Below are positions 57,301-64,000 of a stretch of DNA of 64,000 bases, piece after piece. How positions within the stretch are numbered: the first letter of the stretch is position 1; each line of letters begins with the position of its first letter. The notes under the pieces were generated by a model that saw only the letters and a program-made list of their open reading frames with translations, ran no database searches and was not told the DNA's origin. This stretch comes from Paulinella micropora (Eukaryota; Cercozoa; Imbricatea; Euglyphida), in contig BJOX01000287.1 in NCBI GenBank assembly GCA_009731375.1, forward strand, positions 344,385 through 408,384, in the 5' to 3' direction. The translations under genes and the position numbers were made by a program.

Positions 57301-57833
57301 TAACTTATGCGATGTTAGGCAGAATCTTTCGTTATTTAGTTAACTCTTATCGAGGTTTAGCTTACCATGAGCCTAAGTCAGAGCAAGAAGGGCAAACCTA
57401 TCCAAAACTTTCCATGTGGCCCGACGCGGCTCACAAAGTTTGTAAGAAAACAGGGAAGTCCCGCACTGGATTCGTGATCCTATGGGGCAGCGATCCAGTT
57501 GCATGGTTATCAAAGCGACAGAGTCGCATCGCCCTGAGTTCCAATGATGCTGAAATATTTGCAGCAACTGAGTGCATTAGAGAGGGACTTGCACTAAAAC
57601 ACATTACACAAGAACTAAACATAGCCCAAAAGAGCCCGATAGAATTATTCGAGGATAACTCTCAAACAGTCTTAGCGGCAGAGAGGGGTATGTCAGGTAA
57701 TAGAACTAAACACTTACCTTTAGAATTACACTTTATGCACCACCTACAGAGAGACGGTGAGATTAAGTTTGTAAAAGTAGGTACGAAGAAGCAAATAGGT
57801 GATGTAATGACAAAATATTTACCGAAAGAATAA
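54375..57833 (+). CDS. pol: Copia integrase-reverse transcriptase-RNase H
   Basis: The frame is open from upstream of 54384 in the -1 frame relative to gag-pro; the first ATG is at 54570 but conserved residues (FHYACGHYGL, HHCC zinc) precede it, so translation as a fusion or by frameshift is likelier. Domains: HHCC (H-x3-H ... CESC), integrase DDE in LHIDTSGPW, IRADQEF and IAEKVND; a low-complexity acidic/Pro-rich linker; RT with IDFKNAYLNA and the FHVDDLL active site; RNase H with WPDAAHK, SSNDAE and FEDNSQ. It ends TKYLPKE then TAA. Confidence 0.92.
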   Translation, partial: KGVEGEGSPTNENKNETSKHEVNKREKELHVDIVLYEAYPRKSDKPRKIGIKLFHYACGHYGLTKMRLLAKILNIKLVGDESDVRFCESCMIGKSKRLPRFAVNTIERAQKPGIILHIDTSGPWATRSIGGKRYKFSVTDDYSLFILDFYLAHKNEFVDCLKQAVAFYERQTGNKVKEIRADQEFHIPEEVIKWWKNIRFIWKTSATNDKDGNPIAEKVNDITAGPARAMRYHAKLPPQFWAELEHAATTIHNILPAIHGERKGISPYEQLLGRKPTLFHLKPIGCMGVLHIPKTKVRKGEYRGKKVMLVGYDLFRELYRVWDGKKIISGVRDVRFNIHKIGKQAHPPKLVSWDNDDSEGENENESEQPHTSPQASPPQSPPQSPPQSPKSPHNVNNDHPTTHFDEVEGETENVDIDANENEHENEHVEKNTLDHKHTRLHTSPEPHYPQQLPPEHKIKPQEHTNEQDPTDPLKIHERRAYEEKSPPSKGLTWEQSQRVTESNIIPGKRQRKAVERFTPSNEPKREKREAQELIGKVVRVPARAWGDGWAKKKYGEGWESIVRVGVVSRVSDPRDRLVVRDRPQPTHIVKFEDEEERMLNSEILKYSVKDPEYPLQSPANMFLCDDRMVADEIRDFYLYVDIRVPKDVIEEGLTAKDVLEGMKTELKALQSFNTYTWVPHKEASKAGVSKIVRLTWVHKVKLDENGKKFIKSRLALRGDMLEPGVSYNPDQLFVPCAAHHSLLFLAKLAAWHKHKLYGIDFKNAYLNARMNDPVYAYAPESVDREGHEGMIWRIDGALYGAPQAGRRWYEILAPKLEELGFRLLDSDLCMFVENDKALREAIVGIFHVDDLLFTAPNKQAYERFASALEKHFPLKRLGIAREFKGIEIEQSNGKIILHQRKYQQQILKEVGYDSAKPVSTPAQEHFTEPMSESASLRKFSIPSLVGRLLFLAKMTRPDIEQALNSASVMQTIDKGITYAMLGRIFRYLVNSYRGLAYHEPKSEQEGQTYPKLSMWPDAAHKVCKKTGKSRTGFVILWGSDPVAWLSKRQSRIALSSNDAEIFAATECIREGLALKHITQELNIAQKSPIELFEDNSQTVLAAERGMSGNRTKHLPLELHFMHHLQRDGEIKFVKVGTKKQIGDVMTKYLPKE

Positions 57834-58199
57834 TTCGAGTATTTACTTAACAAATTTACGGTAAAGCTCAAGTAATTTCGGGATTTGCGTGTCCACTCAT
57901 CTATATTTGCTTTGAGTGTTTTGTGCAGTTTGTTGCTTGTTGCAGCAGCTTTGTTTTGCGCAGGGGTCAAGAGCCGTCGAGCCGAGGCTGGGTAGCCGAC
58001 TGTCACGCGAGGCCGGCAGCCGCGAGGCTTTCCCTGGCTAACTTAGCAATTTAAATTCTTTCTATCATTCTTTCTGTCCTAGAATAGAAAATCTAAATTT
58101 TTTTAAATTTTGCTACCCTCTACGGGAAGCGCTTGTAAATTTTTGAACACATACATACTTCATACATGTTACTGCATGACCACATATATACATACATAG
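57834..58199. other. Copia 3' flank
   Basis: 366 bp between the copia stop codon and the Gypsy LTR. It may contain part of a copia 3' LTR interrupted by the Gypsy insertion. Flanking bases CATAG (58195-58199) are one side of a possible Gypsy target duplication. Confidence 0.4.
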
Positions 58200-58446
58200 T
58201 GTTACAATCCCCGAAGATAGCTCAATAAAAAGTCGGTAATACAACCAGACACAAATCCCCAAAAGAGAATGATGTCTCGTTATATTAGCTCAGTGAAGCC
58301 GAAAAGAAAACGGCAACAGACCAAGGTTAAAATGGCATTAGGTCAAATCCGGCCAAACGATATTGAAAATAATGGGAAAAAACTAGGTGCACCTGACACC
58401 AGAAAAAGGGTACTTTTTACCGGCTATCCGGGGGGTGATGCCTACA
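58200..58446 (-). repeat. 3' LTR of Gypsy copy B
   Basis: The minus strand starts TGTAGGCATCACC and ends TTGTAACA. It matches the copy A LTR at 8647-8883 along its length. Confidence 0.88.
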
Positions 58447-58449
58447 GTA

Positions 58450-58458
58450 CCCCTTCCC
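58450..58458 (-). promoter_or_regulatory. Polypurine tract of Gypsy copy B
   Basis: GGGAAGGGG on the minus strand, three bases before the LTR start, the expected plus-strand primer site. Confidence 0.7.
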
Positions 58459-59241
58459 GTTTTTATGACGGAAATATGCAATATTTTCGTCATATAATTG
58501 CTGATTTCTTTTCTGCACAAACGCTACGGGGTGTCGCAACTAAGTGCATTAACCCACGGATAGACGGTGCAGTGGATATATAAAACGCATACGCCAGACA
58601 CGAGTCAACTATAAATCTCCAGCCTCGTTTTTGTAAATAAAAACTCCTCCTTCCACACTTGTTGTCCCCCCCGTAACTTAATTCTGAGGCAGTATGTCAA
58701 GAACAAATAGTATTACTATTGCAATAAAAGCAGCGTTATAATTTTTCTCCTTCTCCAAAAACACTTCCGATCAGTAAATACATTGTCTTTTAATAACATA
58801 CCCTTGTATTCAATCGGTTACCTTAATATAGTACTAGGGGGCCAGACCTAATAACTATATCCAAAGCCGGGGTGAGTGAGCCCGACCATGCGATATGCCG
58901 ACACAAGTAGAGACGGACCGTGCTGGTATGACGATATTAAGTATATCCAAAGAAAAAAATTTAATATGTCTACTATGAGAACATTTTTTGAGAACATCAC
59001 CCTGGATACTTGAAGCAGGGTCGTACCAGGAACACCATCGCTAAACTCACAAGCGATCCCCTTATACGGTGTCGTATCCATTTGCCGATTGACCCTCGCA
59101 CTCATATGTTGCGATAAAAATGCCAAGTAACAACAATGGTATAAAAACATTTTAATAAGACATGATCTGACATGGGCACTATGAGATTAATCCACATGCA
59201 GCTTTCAATGTCCGACGCGTGATAAAAGAAAAAAATGTCAC
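58459..59241 (-). other. 3' untranslated region of Gypsy copy B
   Basis: Between the pol stop and the polypurine tract. No long open frame or recognisable domain on either strand. Confidence 0.5.
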
Positions 59242-62200
59242 TTACTGCCTTCGTCGCCTTGCGCGAACCCCTTTGCCAGGTGGCGGGCCGCCAACAAAAG
59301 TCAAGTCAAACTTCGACTCCTCCAGAATGTCCCATATTTTGTTAGGGATGGCGCCCAAAGATAAGTCAAAAGGAATGTCAAGCACTCCTCTAGGCAGTGA
59401 CTGAATAGTCCACGCAGTGTGGTCTTTGTCTCGAAGGGTAATAGTATCATCCCATGTCTCGAGATTTTTCGCGTCTTTGTACACCGGTAAATATTGTCTA
59501 GCTTTTGGATCCTCAACAGGGTCCATGCTTCTCCAAAAATGGAGTACCGGTTGTATCGTTTTTGCTGCTAAGGATCTCTTCGATGTCCGTGCTGCCCGTG
59601 TAGTCTGCGGGACCGCCACAGCTCGCATGAGATAAAGATCTGAGAGAGTGTCATCGGCAACATGAGATTCTGCCGGTCTCAACAGATAAAAAGCGTCTCG
59701 GACCCACTTGATGGCCGCAATCGCCTCTCCTTCCTTCCATCGCACATGTCGAATGTCCACATTACCCGCGTTCGGGTTAGTGTCCTTCTCCCCTCCTCCT
59801 CCATGGACATCCGTCGCTCGCGTCGACCTTGCCACCTTCCTCGGTTGGTCGAAGATGAGATCGTTTTGCGCTCTCCTCCTCTGCGCCTCCGTGAACTTCT
59901 CCTTCGTACCGCCGCGGACTATGGGGGCTTTAGACTGAGTCCCCGCCGCGCTTTTGCGGTTTGAGTCTTCCTTACTCTCCTTCTCGGTCTCCTCCTTCTC
60001 CGTGACCGGTGCCCGATAGGCATTCTCCTCCTCTAAGGTATCCTCCTTCTGTATAGGCGGTACCTCTTTGAAGTCCTCCTTCATCCGTTTCAACGCCTCC
60101 TCAACGGATTCATCCTCAAGTAAGAAGGGGTCATATTTGATCAGCCTTCGAACATTCACAATCTGCATCTTCCCTCTACCCCTGATCTTATAATTCAGAG
60201 GTCCCATCTGTTCCATGATCTGGTATGGTTCTTTCCAGTGGGTAAACAGCTTAGAGCTAACCCCCTTAGGGACTTGAGGATGGTACAAGAGTACAATATC
60301 CCCAACCTGGAAACGGACTTGATCTAAGTGCGCTTGTCGCACTCCTTGTGCGTCAGTCTTTCTGCGCTCCGCCTCCCTGTGCGCCGCAACTATTTGTTCC
60401 GCCTCCATCTTCGCTCTTAGTCTCATCCCGAACAACTCATCCTCATCTGCCCAAGTGTCTTTTGGATGCAGAAGTGAGGTTGGGATATTAGGCTCTCGGC
60501 CGTAAACCAATTGATATGGCGAGACTGAGCTCCTGGCTCCTCCTAATGCCGATGAGGGTAGACAGTTCATTGCAAAGGCAAATGAAGGTGCTGCCTCCAC
60601 CCAGGCTCTCTGATTCTCCTTCTTCATACAGTACATCTTAAGCGAGGCTTTGAGAGGTCTATGTACCCGCTCGATCTTGCCATTCGCTCTCGGGTTATAG
60701 GCAGTAACATATTGCCATTTCATCCCGTAGTACTTAGATAGTCTGTCGATGACTTCATTATTAAAGTCAGAACCTCGATCAGAACATATCTTTCTAGGCA
60801 CTCCGATCTGCGAGACGATCCTATCGATCAGAGCCTCCGCAGTTGTCTTGCCTGTAGCGTCCTTAACAGGAACAACCCAGACATAATTGGTGGCTCGATC
60901 TATTGCGGTAAGAAGGTATCTGTACCCTTCTGCCGATTCGGGGAAAGGTCCCACATGATCGATGTGTAAAAATTCAAACATCCCGGCGTGTAACGGGAAT
61001 GTACCGATCAGGCCAAAGTTCGCCTTCAGCGGTGTCTTTGTGGTTTTGCATGGGATGCATGCGTCCACTTCCCTGTCTATCTCCTCCTTCATCCCTTTCC
61101 ACCAAAATCGCCTCGCTATGAACCAATGAGTTCTTTGTCGACCCGGATGTGCCAGTAAGGGGCAGTTATGGGCTGCGACATATATAAAGCGCCTCAACTT
61201 CTCTGGTACCCAGAGAGTCCATTTGTCAGGCTGTGATGCAAATTTGCCATGCTGGCCCTTGTACCACAATAGCCCATCTCTCCACGCCATCTCCTTCATC
61301 TGATCTTTGATCTGTGGAGTCTTTTTAAGCTCATTAGGGTTCTTGTATAACGTTATGAGCTCCTTGAACTCCGGATCCGTCGCCTGTTGCTGCCTCCACG
61401 CGGTAGGCGAGGCGATATGAATAGTACCGTCCTCCAACCTTACTCCTACCCTTTCCGGGTCTTCATCAAGCTCGCTTCGATTTTCCTGTGGAGGTTCAGT
61501 ACAGACCTCAGTCGTCTCCTCCTCTTCTTTTATATTCGCCTTCGCGTTCTCGTATGCCTCATAAGACCACTCAGCGTCTTCGAGAACATGCGCCTCACAG
61601 CATATGCCATGCTCCGGGCCTTGAGGACTATATCGTAGACCCGTGCGGTCATAACGAACGCCTCTTGCCATCTGCATCGCCTCTATGTGGCTCACCTCGT
61701 ATACCTTGTCCGTGGACAGGTCCATCATCTCCACTGATGATACGAGAGCCGACACCTCCGACTGAAACTCTAGCCTGGAAAGGCTATCAGCGACTACGTT
61801 TCGCTTTCCCGGTAAGTAGACCATCGTGAAATTGAAACATGACAAGAAAGCTTGCCACCGCGCCAAACGGCCGGTTTGTTCATGATTCATCAACCAAAGA
61901 AGGTTGTGATGATCGGTCCTAACCGTGAATAGAGGTCCTCCCCACAAGTATTCTCTGAGCCTCTTGAGAGCCCATACTACTGCCAACGCCTCCCTCTGTC
62001 GCGTGCAGTAATTTCGCTCCGCCGCACACAGCTTTCTACTAATAAACATGATCGGGCGCAACTTTTTCTCCTCATCTTCCTGTTGCAGCACCGCGCCAAT
62101 CGCAAACTTAGATGCATCCGTGTCGACTACGAACGGTTTCGTAAAGTCGGGCATCATAAGTACTAATCCGCCGTCCTTGGGATCTTTATAAATGATATCT

Positions 62201-64000
62201 TTGAGCGTATTAAACGCCTGCAAAGCCTCCTCATCCCACTTCTCAAAGTCTCCAAAATCAATCATCTTCTCCAGCTTAGCCCGAGTTGCACCCCAATCGG
62301 GTATGAACTGGCTGTAGTACTGTGCCATCGCAAGAAAAGAGTGTAACTCTGTGCGATTCTTTGGCAACTGTCTACTCATGATCTCCTCCCTCTTTTCGCG
62401 CGATATCGAGACCCTATTATGAGAAATCTCGTAACCCAAATACGTCACACTTGTCCTGGCAAGCTGACATTTCTTTAGGTTGCATTTCAGGCCAAAAGCT
62501 CCGATGCGCCTGAAGACATCTGACAAGTGATCGATATGCTCTTCCATTGTGTTAGAGTATACGATGATGTCATCGATGTAACAAAATGCATATTCTCCCG
62601 CCTTCTGTCCTCTCCTTCTCATAAAACCATCCTCCGACTGGTCGTCATATTGACCGCTCAACATCTTCTGCATCGCCTTCTGAAAGAGCCCCGGGGCCTG
62701 TTTGAGTCCCATTGGAAGCACCTTCCACTGGTATATTTCCATACCCACAACGAATGCAGTCAGCCATCTGGATTTCTCGTCCAGTGGTATCTGCCAGAAG
62801 CCGTTCTTAAGGTCAATGACCGAATAGAATTTAGCATTCCGCAGCACCCTTCTGCCTTCTTCTAAGGTCGGCAGAGGATTTCTCTCTTCCTCTAGCACCT
62901 TATTCACACGGGCATAATTGATCGTCAAGCGCCATTCTCCTCCTGGCTTAGGGACGATTTTCGGTTGAGAGACAATTGGAGATGTAGATCTCTCAATAAA
63001 GTCCTCATCGAGCAACTGTCTCACATTCTCCTCCGCTATTTTTGCCTCATGTATGCTCAAATTTGCCCTCCGTGGTGCCGGAGATGGCTCCGCACCCGGT
63101 ATCTTGTAAATGACAGCAGTGAAGTCATCCGACTTTACACCACCTGCCCGAGGAGGGTCGAAAATTTCTCTGTACGCCTCCATCTTAGCTTTGAGAAACG
63201 CCTTCTCTCTCTCCGAACCCACTCCTTCTTCTAAAATTTTCCGCGCCGCCGCTTGGAAATCTTCCTCCGACATCTTCTTATGCTCCTTGAGGGGCGCTAA
63301 GTCCTCCTCCAAACTCAAATCTTCCTCGGACAAATCGTCTAGTCCCGTTCTTTCATACGTGACTGTGTCCGGCTCATCATCATGACCCAGCCCGACAAGC
63401 ATATCAATAAGGTTCGCGTATTGTATCGGAGCCTTACGGGTGTAGAAACCATCAAAGCATGTGAAAGCTTGAGGTATCAATTTCAACTTGTCCTGGGCTC
63501 TGAGCTTTTGCTTGTATGCACTGCTCTGCTCCCGAGACCCGAGTCGACAAGCCACCACTAACTGTTGCTTGCGAGAAGGAACAGGTATAGGATGATCAAT
63601 AAGCCGGTCCCTTATCTCCTGTGCCCAGATCGCCTTCTCATTGTATGGCAGAATGACAGTATACGGCTTGTTACTCTCAAATAGAGTCCGTAGACACTTT
63701 TTCACTTCAGTTAATGAGCGCGGCCAGGTAGGCACATCGCCCCAAAAGTTCGTGATAAAAGTTTTAATGTCATCCGCTGGAGTATCGGGGATACGCCCCT
63801 TCCTCCTTGGCACAAACGCCTCTCTCTTCTCATCTGACACCTTCGCATGGTAACAGTAGCCATTAGTAATATGGACATCTGCCCCGCCACCTTCTGCGAA
63901 TCTGGCCAACGACGGGCACTGTTTCGCAACACATATTATCTCCTCATTACGCGCTACGACTAAGTCATCAATAGACTTTCTGTCCCATGCGGGAATCGTA
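59242..64000 (-). CDS. pol: Pol polyprotein of Gypsy copy B (5'-partial)
   Basis: Open from the window edge to TAA at 59244-59242. The edge residues (WDRKSIDDLV...EEIICVAKQ) align with copy A, so the N-terminus and protease-like region lie outside. RT (VIDLKNGFWQIPL, FCYIDDIIVYS), RNase H (VDTDASKFAIGA) and integrase (HPGRQRTHW...CIPC; HIDHVGPF; CSDRGSDF; GKIERVHR) are intact. After the DNA-binding region (VGDIVLLYHP, RRLIKYDPFLLEDES) comes a further extension of about 270 residues: a charged linker, then a folded-looking part (RHVRWKEGEAIAAIKWVRDA ... VLDIPFDLSLGAIPNKIWDI) that I do not recognise. It is not an evident chromodomain. Confidence 0.93.
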   Translation of the reverse strand, partial: TIPAWDRKSIDDLVVARNEEIICVAKQCPSLARFAEGGGADVHITNGYCYHAKVSDEKREAFVPRRKGRIPDTPADDIKTFITNFWGDVPTWPRSLTEVKKCLRTLFESNKPYTVILPYNEKAIWAQEIRDRLIDHPIPVPSRKQQLVVACRLGSREQSSAYKQKLRAQDKLKLIPQAFTCFDGFYTRKAPIQYANLIDMLVGLGHDDEPDTVTYERTGLDDLSEEDLSLEEDLAPLKEHKKMSEEDFQAAARKILEEGVGSEREKAFLKAKMEAYREIFDPPRAGGVKSDDFTAVIYKIPGAEPSPAPRRANLSIHEAKIAEENVRQLLDEDFIERSTSPIVSQPKIVPKPGGEWRLTINYARVNKVLEEERNPLPTLEEGRRVLRNAKFYSVIDLKNGFWQIPLDEKSRWLTAFVVGMEIYQWKVLPMGLKQAPGLFQKAMQKMLSGQYDDQSEDGFMRRRGQKAGEYAFCYIDDIIVYSNTMEEHIDHLSDVFRRIGAFGLKCNLKKCQLARTSVTYLGYEISHNRVSISREKREEIMSRQLPKNRTELHSFLAMAQYYSQFIPDWGATRAKLEKMIDFGDFEKWDEEALQAFNTLKDIIYKDPKDGGLVLMMPDFTKPFVVDTDASKFAIGAVLQQEDEEKKLRPIMFISRKLCAAERNYCTRQREALAVVWALKRLREYLWGGPLFTVRTDHHNLLWLMNHEQTGRLARWQAFLSCFNFTMVYLPGKRNVVADSLSRLEFQSEVSALVSSVEMMDLSTDKVYEVSHIEAMQMARGVRYDRTGLRYSPQGPEHGICCEAHVLEDAEWSYEAYENAKANIKEEEETTEVCTEPPQENRSELDEDPERVGVRLEDGTIHIASPTAWRQQQATDPEFKELITLYKNPNELKKTPQIKDQMKEMAWRDGLLWYKGQHGKFASQPDKWTLWVPEKLRRFIYVAAHNCPLLAHPGRQRTHWFIARRFWWKGMKEEIDREVDACIPCKTTKTPLKANFGLIGTFPLHAGMFEFLHIDHVGPFPESAEGYRYLLTAIDRATNYVWVVPVKDATGKTTAEALIDRIVSQIGVPRKICSDRGSDFNNEVIDRLSKYYGMKWQYVTAYNPRANGKIERVHRPLKASLKMYCMKKENQRAWVEAAPSFAFAMNCLPSSALGGARSSVSPYQLVYGREPNIPTSLLHPKDTWADEDELFGMRLRAKMEAEQIVAAHREAERRKTDAQGVRQAHLDQVRFQVGDIVLLYHPQVPKGVSSKLFTHWKEPYQIMEQMGPLNYKIRGRGKMQIVNVRRLIKYDPFLLEDESVEEALKRMKEDFKEVPPIQKEDTLEEENAYRAPVTEKEETEKESKEDSNRKSAAGTQSKAPIVRGGTKEKFTEAQRRRAQNDLIFDQPRKVARSTRATDVHGGGGEKDTNPNAGNVDIRHVRWKEGEAIAAIKWVRDAFYLLRPAESHVADDTLSDLYLMRAVAVPQTTRAARTSKRSLAAKTIQPVLHFWRSMDPVEDPKARQYLPVYKDAKNLETWDDTITLRDKDHTAWTIQSLPRGVLDIPFDLSLGAIPNKIWDILEESKFDLTFVGGPPPGKGVRARRRRQ

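Larger units (their letters stand above)
51379..57833 (+). mobile_element. Ty1/copia LTR retrotransposon (internal region)
   Basis: Gag with CCHC knuckle, DSGA protease, integrase before reverse transcriptase, then RNase H: the copia order. Both long frames are intact apart from a 10-N gap at 53487-53496 and a frame change at 54370-54384. LTRs were not delimited; the 3' flank at 57834-58199 is directly abutted by the LTR of Gypsy copy B. Confidence 0.9.
58200..64000 (-). mobile_element. Ty3/Gypsy LTR retrotransposon, copy B (5' end beyond window)
   Basis: Same family and orientation as copy A. It shows the 3' LTR, polypurine tract, a 3' untranslated region of about 790 bp and most of pol. 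gag, PBS and 5' LTR lie outside. Unlike copy A its pol frame is intact to a TAA. Confidence 0.93.

Overview
The window is nuclear DNA from an intron-rich eukaryote that I cannot name to species. Evidence: spliceosomal introns with GT-AG and a few GC-AG boundaries, very short exons, two LTR-retrotransposon superfamilies, a Tc1/mariner relic, and very dense microsatellites, mostly (TATC)n, (CATA)n, (CT)n, (CA)n and (TTACA)n. A mevalonate-pathway gene and a plant/fungal-type family-22 aldehyde dehydrogenase suggest an alga, another protist or a fungus-like lineage, but this is not decisive. About twenty N gaps occur, many beside long G/C homopolymers, so some local structure is assembly-limited.

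Layout. 1-8883: minus-strand Ty3/Gypsy element A (5' LTR, PBS, gag, pol; its 3' end runs off the window). 8884-10187: AT-rich spacer and a (TTG)n tract. 10188-21384: minus-strand membrane-anchored ALDH22/MSC7-like aldehyde dehydrogenase, at least 27 exons of about 30-150 nt. 21385-21610: a 226-bp divergent intergenic region. 21611-37202: plus-strand diphosphomevalonate decarboxylase (MVD), about 20 exons. 37203-42941: a truncated copia gag in antisense, microsatellites, satellite blocks and a possible glycosyltransferase exon. 42942-49911: plus-strand SLC37-type sugar-phosphate/phosphate antiporter, 9 exons, with a 1.3-kb Tc1/mariner relic in intron 4 and satellite DNA in intron 7. 51379-57833: plus-strand Ty1/copia element. 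58200-64000: minus-strand Gypsy element B (3' LTR, PPT, pol; its 5' end is off the window).

I built the three host gene models by hand from conserved protein motifs, splice sites and continuous reading phase across exons. They do not form an obvious pathway: MVD makes isopentenyl diphosphate, the ALDH22 product probably oxidises aldehydes at a membrane, and the SLC37 protein exchanges phosphorylated sugars. ALDH22 and MVD are head-to-head and may share a promoter.

The most unusual signal is that introns of all three genes hold tandem, decayed copies ('echoes') of the edge of a neighbouring exon together with its splice site, separated by microsatellite DNA. Upstream echoes repeat the acceptor and exon 5' end; downstream echoes repeat the exon 3' end and donor. 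This is a candidate for an undescribed mode of intron growth or splice-site multiplication. Other points: an in-frame UGA between gag and pol, a copia primer-binding site that contains the gag start codon, and microsatellites that arise at one fixed site of a satellite.
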